Part shown: piece after piece, positions 1 through 8,718 of the stretch | How the letters are laid out: each line of letters begins with the position of its first letter | Numbering within the stretch: the stretch's first letter is position 1 | Assembly: GCA_040883315.1 (NCBI GenBank) | Contig: JBFLKU010000021.1 | Span: 1 to 48,678, forward strand | Length of the DNA stretch: 48,678 bases | Origin: JAFGUF01 sp040883315 | GTDB taxonomy: Bacteria > Bacillota > Clostridia > Christensenellales > UMGS416 | Direction of reading: 5' to 3' | Notes under the pieces: model-generated | Database searches by the model: none | What the model was told of the DNA's origin: nothing | What the model saw: the letters and a program-made list of their open reading frames with translations, nothing else | Translations under genes and position numbers: made by a program

Positions 1-97
1 CGTGTGCTCCTGCTCTACCCAGGTCATATGCCATCTGGCAGCTCAGCTCTGTTCCCGCTATTCCTCTTACTCCGTCTGTCCCAAATATTCTGTTCAT
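1..97 (-). CDS. glmM: Phosphoglucosamine mutase, N-terminal fragment (cut by window edge)
   Basis: The minus strand opens with an ATG at 97-95 and reads MNRIFGTDGVRGIAG followed by a stretch ending DLGRAGAH before the window edge. MNRIFGTDGVRG is the signature N-terminus of GlmM, which converts glucosamine-6-phosphate to glucosamine-1-phosphate on the way to UDP-GlcNAc in the cytoplasm. GAGGAAATAG just before the ATG is a good ribosome site. Only 32 codons are visible; the catalytic serine loop and the sugar-binding domains lie outside. It sits 44 nt downstream of capG on the same strand, so the UDP-GlcNAc supply gene may be co-transcribed with genes that consume UDP-GlcNAc. The family is clear; the rest of the gene cannot be checked here. 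Confidence 0.88.
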   Translation of the reverse strand, partial: MNRIFGTDGVRGIAGTELSCQMAYDLGRAGAH

Positions 98-141
98 CTA
101 TTTCCTCAGTAAATATATCTTTCTTATTGTTTATGTTCTCT

Positions 142-1284
142 CTAGTACTTGCGCCATACAACTTTGTTAACTATATCAGTATAGCTTTGTATCAGCTTAA
201 CAACCTTGGTAGATACATTTTCATCTGAATAATTAGGAACAGTAAGTCCATAGTCTCCGTTTGCATCCATCTCCACAGCTGTTTCAACAGACTGAAGCAC
301 TTGTTCTGTGGTTATGCCTGCCAGAACAAAATTGCCTTTGTCCAGTGCCTCCGGCCTTTCTGTGCTCGTTCTGATGCATACTGCCGGGAAAGGATGACCA
401 ATAGAATTAAAATAGCTACTCTCCTCCGGCAAAGTTCCGCTGTCTGATACTACACAGAATGCGTTCATCTGTAGATTGTTATAATCACTGAATCCAAAAG
501 GCTTCAGACTGCGCACATTTTTATGGAATTCGAAATTTCGCTTTTCAATGTATTTTGCGCTTCTAGGATGGGTAGAGTAAATTATAGGCATATTATATTT
601 TTCGGCTAGTTGATTTACGGAGTTCATCAAGCTGAAAAAGTTCTCTTCCGTATCAATATTTTCCTCTCTATGTGCTGATAGCAGAATGTAGTTTTTCTTC
701 TCCAGTTCAAGCTTAGAGAGTATATCACTATTTTTTATTTTGTCTATATTGCCTGTCAGAACCTCCGCCATTGGCGACCCAGTAACATAGGTTCTCTCTT
801 TTGCGGTTCCTTCATAGTTCAGGTACCTTCTAGCGTGCTCAGAATAGCATAGGTTGACGTCTGCAATATGGTCAACTATCCTTCTGTTTGTTTCCTCAGG
901 AAGGCACTCGTCAAAGCATCTGTTGCCTGCCTCCATGTGGAATATAGGAATATGCAGTCTCTTTGCGGAGATTGCTGAAAGGCATGAATTTGTATCACCC
1001 AGTATCAATAACGCGTCCGGCATTTGCTCGGATAATAATGTATATGATTTTGAGATGATATTGCCAATAGTTTCTCCCAGATTGCTTCCCACTGCTTCCA
1101 GATAATAGTCTGGAGCACGCAGCCCTAAATCTTCAAAGAAAATTTGGTTTAGCTCATAATCATAGTTTTGCCCTGTGTGCACTAAGGTCTGATCAAAATA
1201 TTTATCACATTTTTTTATTACTGCCGATAGCCTTATTATCTCCGGTCTAGTGCCGACTATAGTCATCAATCTTAGTTTAGCCAT
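142..1284 (-). CDS. capG: UDP-N-acetylglucosamine 2-epimerase family enzyme (CapG/FnlC-like), UDP-L-FucNAc synthesis
   Basis: This 380-aa protein has the non-hydrolysing WecB/CapG fold markers: GTRPEIIR near residue 11, GDTNS near 97 and HMEAGNR at 116-122 followed by PEE at 129-131. As the third enzyme after CapE and CapF, it is expected to epimerise C2 of UDP-2-acetamido-2,6-dideoxy-L-talose to give UDP-N-acetyl-L-fucosamine. A plain UDP-GlcNAc to UDP-ManNAc epimerase is the alternative, but order and context favour the CapG role. The start is ATG with GAGGTG ahead of it. The gene begins 2 nt after the capF stop, which suggests translational coupling. Length is normal for the family. Confidence 0.88.
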   Translation of the reverse strand: MAKLRLMTIVGTRPEIIRLSAVIKKCDKYFDQTLVHTGQNYDYELNQIFFEDLGLRAPDYYLEAVGSNLGETIGNIISKSYTLLSEQMPDALLILGDTNSCLSAISAKRLHIPIFHMEAGNRCFDECLPEETNRRIVDHIADVNLCYSEHARRYLNYEGTAKERTYVTGSPMAEVLTGNIDKIKNSDILSKLELEKKNYILLSAHREENIDTEENFFSLMNSVNQLAEKYNMPIIYSTHPRSAKYIEKRNFEFHKNVRSLKPFGFSDYNNLQMNAFCVVSDSGTLPEESSYFNSIGHPFPAVCIRTSTERPEALDKGNFVLAGITTEQVLQSVETAVEMDANGDYGLTVPNYSDENVSTKVVKLIQSYTDIVNKVVWRKY

Positions 1285-1286
1285 AT

Positions 1287-2429
1287 TTACACCTCTTCGT
1301 AGTAAGTATCAGGTCTCAATGGGTCAAAGCACTCGTTGCACCATATAAACGCAACCAGTTCATCGTCACCTTCGTTAATTATATTGTGAGTATAGCCAGT
1401 AGGAACATCCAGCACTTCTATTTTGTCTCCGCTCAAATGATAATCTATCACTTCTTCCGTTCCAATTTTTCTAAACTGAACCAGTGCGTTCCCTTTTACC
1501 ACAACAAATTTCTCTACCTTTGTATGGTGCCAGTGATTGCCTTTTGTAATTCCAGCATTAGAAATATTAACTGAAAATTGTCCCCTGTCAGCAGTTCTTA
1601 TGATCTCTGTAAACGATCCTCTGTTGTCCACATTCATCTTTAGCGGGTAGCTAAATTTATCAATCGGAAGATAGCTTAAGTATGTGCTGTATAATGCTTT
1701 TGCAAATGCATTGCTCATATTCGGCACAGATAAATCTTTTCTACTCTCCTTAAATGAATATAACAAGTCTACTATCTCACCCAGTCTCACCTTGTGCACT
1801 GTGGGCACGAAGCAGAACTTCTCTTCCTTGTGTTCCCTTCCCTGCAGCGCCAGAATAAATTCATCTACAACATCGTCAATATATACTAGGGACATATTCA
1901 CGCTCGGGTCATTTACCTTTATCTCCAAATCATTAGCTATATTGTTGCAGAATGTTGCAACGGCACTATTATAATTTGGTCTGCACCATTTGCCAAATAC
2001 ATTAGGCAGGCGATAAACCAACACTTTCGCCCCTGTTTCACTGCTGTATGAAAACAGAAGGTCTTCTCCTGCTTTTTTGCTTACTCCGTATGGATTGTCT
2101 AATTCAGCCTGAATAGATGAAGTTATAAGTACAGGAGCTTTATTATTATGTTTTTTCAAGCTATCCAGCAATATAGATGTGAATCCGAAATTGCCTTCCA
2201 TAAATTCTTTTTCATCTTTTGGTCTGTTTACCCCTGCCAGATGGAAAACATAGTCGCAGTCTTTTGTATATTCGTCCAACAAAGATTCGTCTGTATCTAT
2301 ATCATATTCATATATTTCGATATCAGAATCTATACTATAGTAGGTTGCCTTATTGTCTCGTATATTGCATAGCTGTGATATCAGATTCTTTCCGACAAAT
2401 CCTCTTGCCCCCGTAACAAGAATACGCAT
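1287..2429 (-). CDS. capF: Bifunctional CapF-type enzyme: SDR reductase plus C-terminal cupin epimerase
   Basis: This 380-aa protein has two domains. The N-terminal SDR carries GARGFVG (residues 7-13) and Y114-x3-K118. The C-terminal part from about residue 262 is a cupin with H299-W-H301-H302 and E306 as likely zinc ligands. This is the layout of Staphylococcus CapF/FnlB, where the cupin epimerises C3 of the CapE product and the SDR reduces C4 with NADPH, giving UDP-2-acetamido-2,6-dideoxy-L-talose. The ATG overlaps the capE stop in a TAATG, with GGAGGAAG just upstream, so the two genes are coupled. Assignment is strong because both domains and both neighbours agree. Confidence 0.92.
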   Translation of the reverse strand: MRILVTGARGFVGKNLISQLCNIRDNKATYYSIDSDIEIYEYDIDTDESLLDEYTKDCDYVFHLAGVNRPKDEKEFMEGNFGFTSILLDSLKKHNNKAPVLITSSIQAELDNPYGVSKKAGEDLLFSYSSETGAKVLVYRLPNVFGKWCRPNYNSAVATFCNNIANDLEIKVNDPSVNMSLVYIDDVVDEFILALQGREHKEEKFCFVPTVHKVRLGEIVDLLYSFKESRKDLSVPNMSNAFAKALYSTYLSYLPIDKFSYPLKMNVDNRGSFTEIIRTADRGQFSVNISNAGITKGNHWHHTKVEKFVVVKGNALVQFRKIGTEEVIDYHLSGDKIEVLDVPTGYTHNIINEGDDELVAFIWCNECFDPLRPDTYYEEV

Positions 2430-3454
2430 TACTTCCTCCAGCTTTCCAGTTCGTTTTGAACATAGTCAATTGTAAGCAGCTTTTCTTTCACGCCTTCTAC
2501 ATCCAATCTTTCTGTATTATGGGATGTGTATGATTCCACTTTGTCAAACTCCGGGTTGCCGTCCGCAAAATATTTTTCGTAGTTCAGGTCTCTATTGTCT
2601 GCAGGTATCCTATAGTAATTCTTTTCATCTATAGACTTTATCTTCTCTTCTGTTGTCATAAGAGTTTCAAAAAGCTTTTCGCCGTGTCTTGTGCCTATGT
2701 TTTGAATTGCTGCGCCGCCGTCAAAAAGCTCATTCACAGCCTGTGCCAAGTGTTCTATTGTGCATGCAGGTGATTTTTGAATGAATAAATCCCCCGGATT
2801 AGCATTTTGGAATGCATATACCACCAGTTCAACAGCTTCATCAAGGCTCATCAAGAATCTTGTCATTTCAGGGTTTGTGATAGTCAATGAACGTCCGCTT
2901 TTTATTTGGTCAATAAACAGAGGAATAACTGAGCCGCGAGAGCACATTACGTTTCCGTATCTTGTGCAGCAAATAACTGTTTTGTCTGCCGATACCGTAC
3001 GTGCCTTTGCTATGATTACCTTCTCCATCATAGCTTTTGAAATGCCCATTGCGTTGATTGGATACGCTGATTTATCTGTTGACAAGCATACTATTCTTTT
3101 CACTCCTGCCTCAATAGCCGCCGTCAAAACATTATCTGTACCCAAAACATTGGTTTTCACCGCTTCAAGAGGGAAAAACTCACACGATGGTACTTGCTTT
3201 AGTGCTGCTGCATGGAATATATAATCAACATCATACATGGCGTTCTTTACACTTTGCAGGTCTCGCACATCTCCTATATGGAACTTAATCTTATCGTTTT
3301 TGTAAATCTTGCGCATATCATCCTGCTTCTTTTCGTCTCTTGAAAATATGCGTATTTCTCCAATATCAGTATCTAAAAATCTATTTAGTACAGCATTACC
3401 AAATGATCCTGTACCTCCTGTTATTAATAATGTTTTTCCTTTAAAAATTGACAT
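2429..3454 (-). CDS. capE: UDP-GlcNAc 4,6-dehydratase (C5-inverting), CapE/FnlA/FlaA1 type
   Basis: A soluble 341-aa extended SDR. GGTGSFG (13-19) is the nucleotide site. The active-site stretch STDKSAYPINAMGISK (125-140) has D127-K128 and a Met at the usual tyrosine position with K140, the M-x3-K variation typical of the CapE/FlaA1 branch. It converts UDP-GlcNAc to UDP-2-acetamido-2,6-dideoxy-L-arabino-hexos-4-ulose, the first step to UDP-L-FucNAc. It lacks the membrane domain of the longer PglF/WbpM group. AGGAGATAGTC precedes the ATG, and it starts 9 nt after the stop of the upstream glycosyltransferase gene. It leads the capE-capF-capG run. Confidence 0.93.
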   Translation of the reverse strand: MSIFKGKTLLITGGTGSFGNAVLNRFLDTDIGEIRIFSRDEKKQDDMRKIYKNDKIKFHIGDVRDLQSVKNAMYDVDYIFHAAALKQVPSCEFFPLEAVKTNVLGTDNVLTAAIEAGVKRIVCLSTDKSAYPINAMGISKAMMEKVIIAKARTVSADKTVICCTRYGNVMCSRGSVIPLFIDQIKSGRSLTITNPEMTRFLMSLDEAVELVVYAFQNANPGDLFIQKSPACTIEHLAQAVNELFDGGAAIQNIGTRHGEKLFETLMTTEEKIKSIDEKNYYRIPADNRDLNYEKYFADGNPEFDKVESYTSHNTERLDVEGVKEKLLTIDYVQNELESWRK

Positions 3455-3463
3455 GACTATCTC

Positions 3464-4654
3464 CTAATCTTTTAGTATATTTAACATCGATTCAATGAAA
3501 ATCTCTTTTGTGTAGTTCTTCTCGTAATACTTTCGTCCATTTATGCCTTTTTGTTTGTAGGATTCGAAGTCATCTACTATAATGGACATTTTTTCAGCTA
3601 ATCCTTTTGCATCTCCTGCTGCAGCAGCTTCTCCGCAGTCAGCAGCCTCTATCATTTCACGAGCCGCTCCGTTTATTGCAGCAGCTATTGGCTTTCCCGC
3701 ACTCAAATACCCCTGTGCTTTTGCCGGCAATGTCATGCCTATAAAGCTATCTGCGCTCAGAGTTAATAAAAAGCAATCTGCCAGCTTATAGTATTTTTTT
3801 GTGTCCATCTGAGGCACTCTTCCGTGAAATACTATTTTATCGTCTAGTTTTTTGCTTGATACCATATTCTTGCACTTTGCAAGCTCAGATCCATCCCCTA
3901 GAATGTGGACTACAAAATCCTTATCTTTCTCGATTAATTCAGTCGCTTCTATGATGCAGTCTATATTTTGCACAGCTCCTATATTGCCTGCAAACAAAAA
4001 GTCGATAGTTCCATTGTATTCATATTCTCCTACAATGTCACTATATATATCATCCGCATGCTGCGGCAGATAAACAATTTTGTCACTATCTACTCTGCAG
4101 ATATCTACCAAATATTCCTTGAATGGTTTTGAAGTAATAGCAACAACGTCACAGCTCCTATAAAGCCATCCGCTGAAGGACTTAACCATTCTGTAAATAA
4201 GGCTGTTTTCTTTCACTCCCCATGCTTTCATGCTCTCTGGCCACAAATCACAGCAGTAAAGCACCAGCTTTATGCCCGTTCTTTTTTTCCATATTATAGC
4301 CGGAAGAGCTTGAAATACCGGCGATGTTTCATAAACAAATATCGCATCACAATCAGGCTTTTTGCTGAAAATCGCATGCAATGAGGACGTAACTATAAAT
4401 GAAGCATAGTTAAATGCCCTGAAGGCTGCGCCCTTTCGCCTGGCAATTATAGGCACTCTTTTTATCTCAGCACCCAATACATTCTGTTTTCTATTCCTGA
4501 AAAGCCTATATTCCTTTGGTATATTGCCAGTAGTGTAGTCAGGCAGTCCTGTTAAAACTTTTACTTCATGTCCCAGACGTGTCAATTCCTCAGTAATTTC
4601 ATTTATTTTGAAATTATCAGGATAATAAAACTGGGATACCACTTGTATTTTCAT
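3464..4654 (-). CDS. GT4 glycosyltransferase, WbuB-like (probable L-FucNAc transferase)
   Basis: This protein of about 396 aa begins MKIQVVSQFYYPDNF and continues LTGLPDYTTG, the characteristic N-terminus of the WbuB family of GT-B glycosyltransferases. The C-terminal half has the donor-site segment with LPAKAQGYLSAGKP. WbuB proteins transfer L-FucNAc in O-antigen loci that also carry fnlA-fnlB-fnlC; here it is directly upstream of the homologous capE-capF-capG, supporting that donor. A longer reading frame to 4690 would start with TTG and lacks a ribosome site; the ATG at 4654 has GAGGAA about 12 nt ahead. Predicted to act on the lipid-linked repeat at the inner face of the membrane. The acceptor is unknown. 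Confidence 0.8.
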   Translation of the reverse strand: MKIQVVSQFYYPDNFKINEITEELTRLGHEVKVLTGLPDYTTGNIPKEYRLFRNRKQNVLGAEIKRVPIIARRKGAAFRAFNYASFIVTSSLHAIFSKKPDCDAIFVYETSPVFQALPAIIWKKRTGIKLVLYCCDLWPESMKAWGVKENSLIYRMVKSFSGWLYRSCDVVAITSKPFKEYLVDICRVDSDKIVYLPQHADDIYSDIVGEYEYNGTIDFLFAGNIGAVQNIDCIIEATELIEKDKDFVVHILGDGSELAKCKNMVSSKKLDDKIVFHGRVPQMDTKKYYKLADCFLLTLSADSFIGMTLPAKAQGYLSAGKPIAAAINGAAREMIEAADCGEAAAAGDAKGLAEKMSIIVDDFESYKQKGINGRKYYEKNYTKEIFIESMLNILKD

Positions 4655-4739
4655 AAAATCAAAATTCCTCTTATAACAGACTAAAACCAAACGCTATAAA
4701 CATACTCTCCTAAATAAAAACTTAAACATCACAAATTGC

Positions 4740-5819
4740 CTATGCTTCAGATTTCGTACTATCATCAGCACATTCCGCCAACTCTTCCCTTAGCTTTATA
4801 TATTTATATGTTAGTAAAGCTAATATTGCAATCGTAACTGCAATCAGCAAAACCAAACCTATAATATATATTCCATAAATATATATTATTACACCTAAAA
4901 AAGCAAATAATACTTGGACTGATGCCAGCAATACCACTACTATCAAATTGTCGTCTATCTTTCTGCTCAGCAAATGATGAAAATGATATTTGTCTGCCAA
5001 GAATATCGGCTTCTTTAGTATAAGCCTACGCATTATAGAAGTGATTAATTCTAAAAGCGGAATAAGCAAAATATAAACCGGTACAATTACATATAACACT
5101 GTGTCTGCTTTTGTGGTTGATACCAATGATATCATCCCTATTATAAATCCCAGTAGCATGCTTCCCGCATCCCCCATAAAAATCAAGGCTTTATGCCTAT
5201 TGTATGGTATAAACCCAATCACTCCGCCTATTGCTGCTATGTTTACTATTAGTGCAAATTCATACCTGCCCTGTATAGCTAGAATAACGGAAAATGCAAA
5301 CAGCGCAATCAAAGAAAAATAGCTGGATAATCCATCTATTCCATCAGTAAAATTAATTGCATTTATTATGCCTGTCACCCAAAAAACAACTACACCGCAT
5401 AATAATATCTTCATCCACAGATTATCATGAAGAATATTCCAAGTGAAATACGAATAGTAGAAAGTCAGGTATATTGCGACTGAAAGCAAGAACATTATAA
5501 CAATTCTTAGCTTTGGGCTAAGGTTCTTTATATCGTCAATTATCGCAACTATCTCTATTAATGTTGCTCCCAGAATTACAGCAATTTTAACCAGAGGATA
5601 TTGATGAAACGAAAAAATAGCAACCGTTACAATAAATGCGATATATATTGCCAGCCCCCCCAAGAGAGGCGTAGATGTTTTATGCATTTTTCGATAATTA
5701 GGTTTATCGACTATATCGAATTTTTTTGCAATTAAAATCATTATCGGAGTCAAAAATAGTGATAAAATTGAGGACAATGCAAAGCTTGAAATTATATATG
5801 TCAAATTGCTTGTTGTCAT
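4740..5819 (-). CDS. Undecaprenyl-phosphate N-acetylhexosamine-1-phosphate transferase (WecA/TagO family)
   Basis: This 359-aa protein has about ten hydrophobic helices. Diagnostic motifs of the MraY/WecA superfamily are present: KMHKTSTPLLGG near 44-55, paired D95-D96, NFTDGIDG (156-163), FMGDAGSM with D217, and H279-x-H281-H282 in a cytoplasmic loop. It should transfer GlcNAc-1-phosphate, or a related sugar such as FucNAc-1-phosphate, from the UDP sugar to undecaprenyl phosphate. That starts a lipid-linked repeat unit. A teichoic-acid role (TagO) cannot be excluded from sequence alone, but the surrounding polysaccharide genes argue for the EPS. The ATG has GGAG and AAAGG upstream. It is the first gene left of the divergent intergenic region. 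Confidence 0.86.
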   Translation of the reverse strand: MTTSNLTYIISSFALSSILSLFLTPIMILIAKKFDIVDKPNYRKMHKTSTPLLGGLAIYIAFIVTVAIFSFHQYPLVKIAVILGATLIEIVAIIDDIKNLSPKLRIVIMFLLSVAIYLTFYYSYFTWNILHDNLWMKILLCGVVVFWVTGIINAINFTDGIDGLSSYFSLIALFAFSVILAIQGRYEFALIVNIAAIGGVIGFIPYNRHKALIFMGDAGSMLLGFIIGMISLVSTTKADTVLYVIVPVYILLIPLLELITSIMRRLILKKPIFLADKYHFHHLLSRKIDDNLIVVVLLASVQVLFAFLGVIIYIYGIYIIGLVLLIAVTIAILALLTYKYIKLREELAECADDSTKSEA

Positions 5820-5960
5820 GCTGAATTTACCTTTCTCCTAGTTACGCCTTATTAAATAATAGTAGGGTTCAAATACTCAAAATATGAATGAAATCAAATT
5901 ATACTATTAATTTGCGCATTGTTTTAGTAATGATCATATAAGTTATACCAAAACCTCTGC

Positions 5961-5988
5961 CTTATAGTTAATTCCAAATTTATATCAA
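5961..5988 (-). promoter_or_regulatory. Possible promoter for the wecA-like gene
   Basis: Reading the minus strand, TTGATA (5988-5983) is followed after 16 nt by TATAAG (5966-5961). It points at the gene starting at 5819, leaving a leader of about 140 nt. Other weak hexamer pairs exist in this AT-rich stretch, so this is only a candidate. Confidence 0.3.
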
Positions 5989-6080
5989 TGATAAAGCTTA
6001 TTTAATCACTCTATCAGTATAATTCATTCAAAATATTAACCATTTACATTATACATAAAATAACGTAATTTTCAAATTGT

Positions 6081-6116
6081 TTTTAGCATTATTTGTGGCA
6101 TTAATGCATGCTAAAA
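6081..6116. repeat. Inverted repeat TTTTAGCAT / ATGCTAAAA with nested palindrome
   Basis: Perfect 9-bp arms at 6081-6089 and 6108-6116 enclose a loop that ends in the palindrome GCATTAATGC (6098-6107). It lies between the two divergent promoters. It could be a protein-binding site for coordinated control of both directions or a weak hairpin; it has no good T-tract for termination. Confidence 0.5.
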
Positions 6117-6190
6117 TTGTATATATTAAGCAAGTAAAATATTCACTGTATATTTAATCTGCTAATTTGTTTTAAAGCGTTAATTATATT

Positions 6191-6219
6191 TGATTTGAAA
6201 TATTCACTATGCTATACTT
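6191..6219 (+). promoter_or_regulatory. Sigma-70-type promoter for the UDP-sugar dehydrogenase/epimerase pair
   Basis: TTGATT at 6191-6196, a 17-nt spacer, then TATACT at 6214-6219 with an extended -10 TG at 6211-6212. The predicted start of transcription is about 40 nt before the ATG at 6267. The spacer contains one copy of the direct repeat AAATATTCACT (6199-6209), whose other copy is at 6137-6147. Confidence 0.65.
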
Positions 6220-6266
6220 ACTTTGGCTAAAAGAAAGTAAAAATTTTTATTGGAGCGTTATAGAAA

Positions 6267-7577
6267 ATGAGTCTATATACAAATATAGTTGATAAAACTG
6301 AAAAAATCTCAGTTATTGGTTTGGGGTATGTTGGGCTGCCTCTTGCTGTAGCCCTAGCAAAAAAGGCTGACGTAATAGCTTTCGATATATCCAAAAGTAA
6401 AGTGGAAACATATAAAAACGGAAACGACGTAACTTGCGAAATCGGTGACGAGGCTATAAAAAAGTCTACTGCATTTTTCACAAGTGATGAAAAAATGATA
6501 CAACAGGCCAAATTCCACATTGTAGCAGTTCCCACCCCTATCTATCAGGACAAAACTCCCGATCTTTCCCCCGTGGAAGGTGCATCGGAAATAGTGGGAA
6601 GAAATTTAACCAAAGGCTCAATAGTAGTATACGAATCCACTGTATATCCGGGTGTTACAGAAGATATATGTGTACCTATTCTCGAAAAAGTGTCCGGACT
6701 AAAATGCGGAACAGATTTCAAGGTGGGATACTCACCAGAGCGAATCAACCCAGGCGACAAAGTTCATCGTTTAGAATCTATACTTAAAGTAGTATCAGGA
6801 ATGGATGAAGAAAGCCTTGATATAATAGCAAAAGTATATGGAATGATAATAGATGCTGGTGTTTACAAAGCTGCAAGCATTAAAGTAGCAGAAGCAGCAA
6901 AGGTAATAGAGAATTCTCAAAGGGACATTAACATCGCTTTTATGAATGAACTTTCAATAATTTTCAATATGATGGGTATCGATACAAAAGAGGTGCTGGA
7001 AGCCGCGGGAACTAAATGGAACTTCCTAAACTTCACCCCCGGTTTAGTTGGAGGTCACTGCATAGGAGTTGACCCATATTATTTAACCTATAAGGCTCAA
7101 ATGATGGGCTATTCTTCAAAGATTATTCTATCGGGCAGAATGATAAACGATAGCATGGGAAAATATGTTGCAGAGCAGACAATTAAATCGATGATTAAGC
7201 AAGGTATAAATATTAACAAAGCAAAAATAGCGATCTTTGGTATAACATTTAAGGAAAACTGCCCGGATGTAAGAAACACAAAAGTGATTGATGTGATTAA
7301 AGAGCTGCAAGAATACGGCATAGAAGTTATTGTAGTTGACCCTGTAGCTGATGCCGATGAAGTTAAACGCGCATATGGCATAGCGTTGACAGATATAAAT
7401 GAAATGAAAAAAGTTGACTGCTGTATTTTCTGCGTAGGACACAATGAATTTTTGGATATTGACATGAATAGCTTCCAAAAGCATTACGCCGATAGCAGCA
7501 ATATACTTATTGACGTTAAGGGAATATTCGAAAAAGAAAAAATGATACAGCAAGGGTATCATTATTGGAGATTGTAA
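6267..7577 (+). CDS. UDP-N-acetyl-D-glucosamine 6-dehydrogenase (TviB/WbpA-like)
   Basis: This 436-aa nucleotide-sugar dehydrogenase has the N-terminal Rossmann motif GLGYVGLP (18-25), a central domain and the active-site motif GGHCIGVDPYYL with catalytic C265. The third domain includes GITFKENCPDVRNTK. The HCIGVDPYYL form is typical of enzymes acting on UDP-HexNAc (TviB, WbpA, WecC) rather than UDP-glucose. With the TviC-like epimerase next door, the likely reaction is UDP-GlcNAc to UDP-GlcNAcA with two NAD+. UDP-ManNAc oxidation (WecC) is the alternative, but no separate UDP-ManNAc-forming epimerase is needed here. GGAG lies 12 nt before the ATG. It is the first gene of a rightward two-gene operon, opposite to the rest of the locus. 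Confidence 0.87.
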   Translation: MSLYTNIVDKTEKISVIGLGYVGLPLAVALAKKADVIAFDISKSKVETYKNGNDVTCEIGDEAIKKSTAFFTSDEKMIQQAKFHIVAVPTPIYQDKTPDLSPVEGASEIVGRNLTKGSIVVYESTVYPGVTEDICVPILEKVSGLKCGTDFKVGYSPERINPGDKVHRLESILKVVSGMDEESLDIIAKVYGMIIDAGVYKAASIKVAEAAKVIENSQRDINIAFMNELSIIFNMMGIDTKEVLEAAGTKWNFLNFTPGLVGGHCIGVDPYYLTYKAQMMGYSSKIILSGRMINDSMGKYVAEQTIKSMIKQGININKAKIAIFGITFKENCPDVRNTKVIDVIKELQEYGIEVIVVDPVADADEVKRAYGIALTDINEMKKVDCCIFCVGHNEFLDIDMNSFQKHYADSSNILIDVKGIFEKEKMIQQGYHYWRL

Positions 7578-8545
7578 TGAGCTATAAAGACATTGTATTT
7601 GATAAAGGAACAAAATTTCTGGTTACAGGCGGAGCTGGCTTCATCGGCTCTAATATATCAGAAGCCTTGGTTGAGGGCGGATATGCCGTGCGTATATTGG
7701 ATGACTTTTCTACGGGCAAACGCGAAAACATAGAGAATATAAAGACAAAAGCTGAAATAATCGAAGGCAGCATATGCGACTATGCTACCTGTGAAAAGGC
7801 AGTAAAAGGCGCAGATTATGTTATTCATCAGGCTGCATGGGGTGCTATCCCTCGTTCCATCAAAATGCCACTAGAGTACGACAGCATAAACGTCCACGGA
7901 ACCCTAAACATGCTGCAGGCAAGCGCAAAAGAAGAAGTAAAAAAGTTTGTTTATGCATCTTCCTCCTCCGTATACGGCGATGAAAAGACATTGCCTAAAA
8001 AAGAAGGAAGAGAAGGAAGACTGCTAGCTCCTTACCCCATAACAAAAGCAGTAAATGAACTTTATGCCAGAAACTACACAGACCTATATCATCTTGATAC
8101 CGTAGGCTTAAGATATTTTAATGTCTATGGCAGAAGGCAGGATTCCAAATCCACTTATGCTGCTGTAATACCGATATTTATAAAAAAATTAATGAATGGC
8201 GAAGCACCAACAATCAACGGTGACGGGAACTATTCTAGGGATTTTACCTATATCGATGATGTTATTCAAGCAAACCTTAAAGCCTGTCAATCAGGGGAAG
8301 AGGCTGCAGGAGAAGCATTCAATATTGCTTTCGGACAGCGAAATACTATTGGTGAAATGTATAGTATATTGTCAGACCTTCTAGATGTTCACATCGAGCC
8401 AGCTTATGGTTCAACTCGTGCAGGTGATATACCACATTCATTGGCAGATATTTCAAAGGCACGTGAACTATTAGGATATAATCCTAAGTACTCTTTGAAA
8501 GACGGACTTACTGTTGCTGTTGATTGGTATAAAGAAAATTTATAA
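7577..8545 (+). CDS. UDP-GlcNAc(A) C4-epimerase, TviC/WbpP-like SDR
   Basis: This 322-aa extended SDR has GGAGFIG (18-24), SSSSVYG around 128-134 and Y153-PIT-K157. It resembles WbpP/TviC (Gne-type) epimerases, which interconvert UDP-GlcNAc/UDP-GalNAc and, better, their uronic acids. Paired with the preceding dehydrogenase, it predicts UDP-GalNAcA for the polymer. The ATG at 7577 overlaps the upstream stop as TAATG and has GGAG 7 nt ahead; a longer frame from 7565 would need TTG, so the ATG is chosen. No convincing terminator was found between its end and the convergent gene at 8719. Confidence 0.86.
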   Translation: MSYKDIVFDKGTKFLVTGGAGFIGSNISEALVEGGYAVRILDDFSTGKRENIENIKTKAEIIEGSICDYATCEKAVKGADYVIHQAAWGAIPRSIKMPLEYDSINVHGTLNMLQASAKEEVKKFVYASSSSVYGDEKTLPKKEGREGRLLAPYPITKAVNELYARNYTDLYHLDTVGLRYFNVYGRRQDSKSTYAAVIPIFIKKLMNGEAPTINGDGNYSRDFTYIDDVIQANLKACQSGEEAAGEAFNIAFGQRNTIGEMYSILSDLLDVHIEPAYGSTRAGDIPHSLADISKARELLGYNPKYSLKDGLTVAVDWYKENL

Positions 8546-8718
8546 TATGTGCTTTTATATATTTATTAACAAAGAGATTAGTTCGGATGGATAACACGAC
8601 AGATTATTCATATATACTCCCATATAAAATCAATAGTTTCATGGATAAGGTATTGCTATTTTATTAATTTTTACTGTAATTTGCTTTGTATATTTTTATA
8701 GTATTATTAGACCTATAA

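Larger units (their letters stand above)
5820..6266. other. 447-nt AT-rich divergent intergenic region
   Basis: Separates the leftward wecA-like gene from the rightward sugar-dehydrogenase gene. No reading frame of coding character was seen. It holds a plus-strand promoter at 6191-6219, a possible minus-strand promoter at 5961-5988, an inverted repeat at 6081-6116 with a 10-bp palindrome in its loop, and an 11-bp direct repeat AAATATTCACT at 6137-6147 and 6199-6209. The second repeat copy lies in the spacer of the plus-strand promoter, so it could be an operator. Base composition is strongly AT-biased, so short repeats carry limited weight. Confidence 0.7.

Noticed and set aside
8546..8718. 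Bidirectional terminator between the epimerase and SGNH genes
   Set aside because: Only a weak, bulged AT-only stem (ATAAAA..ATAG / CTATTTTAT) was found, not enough to call.
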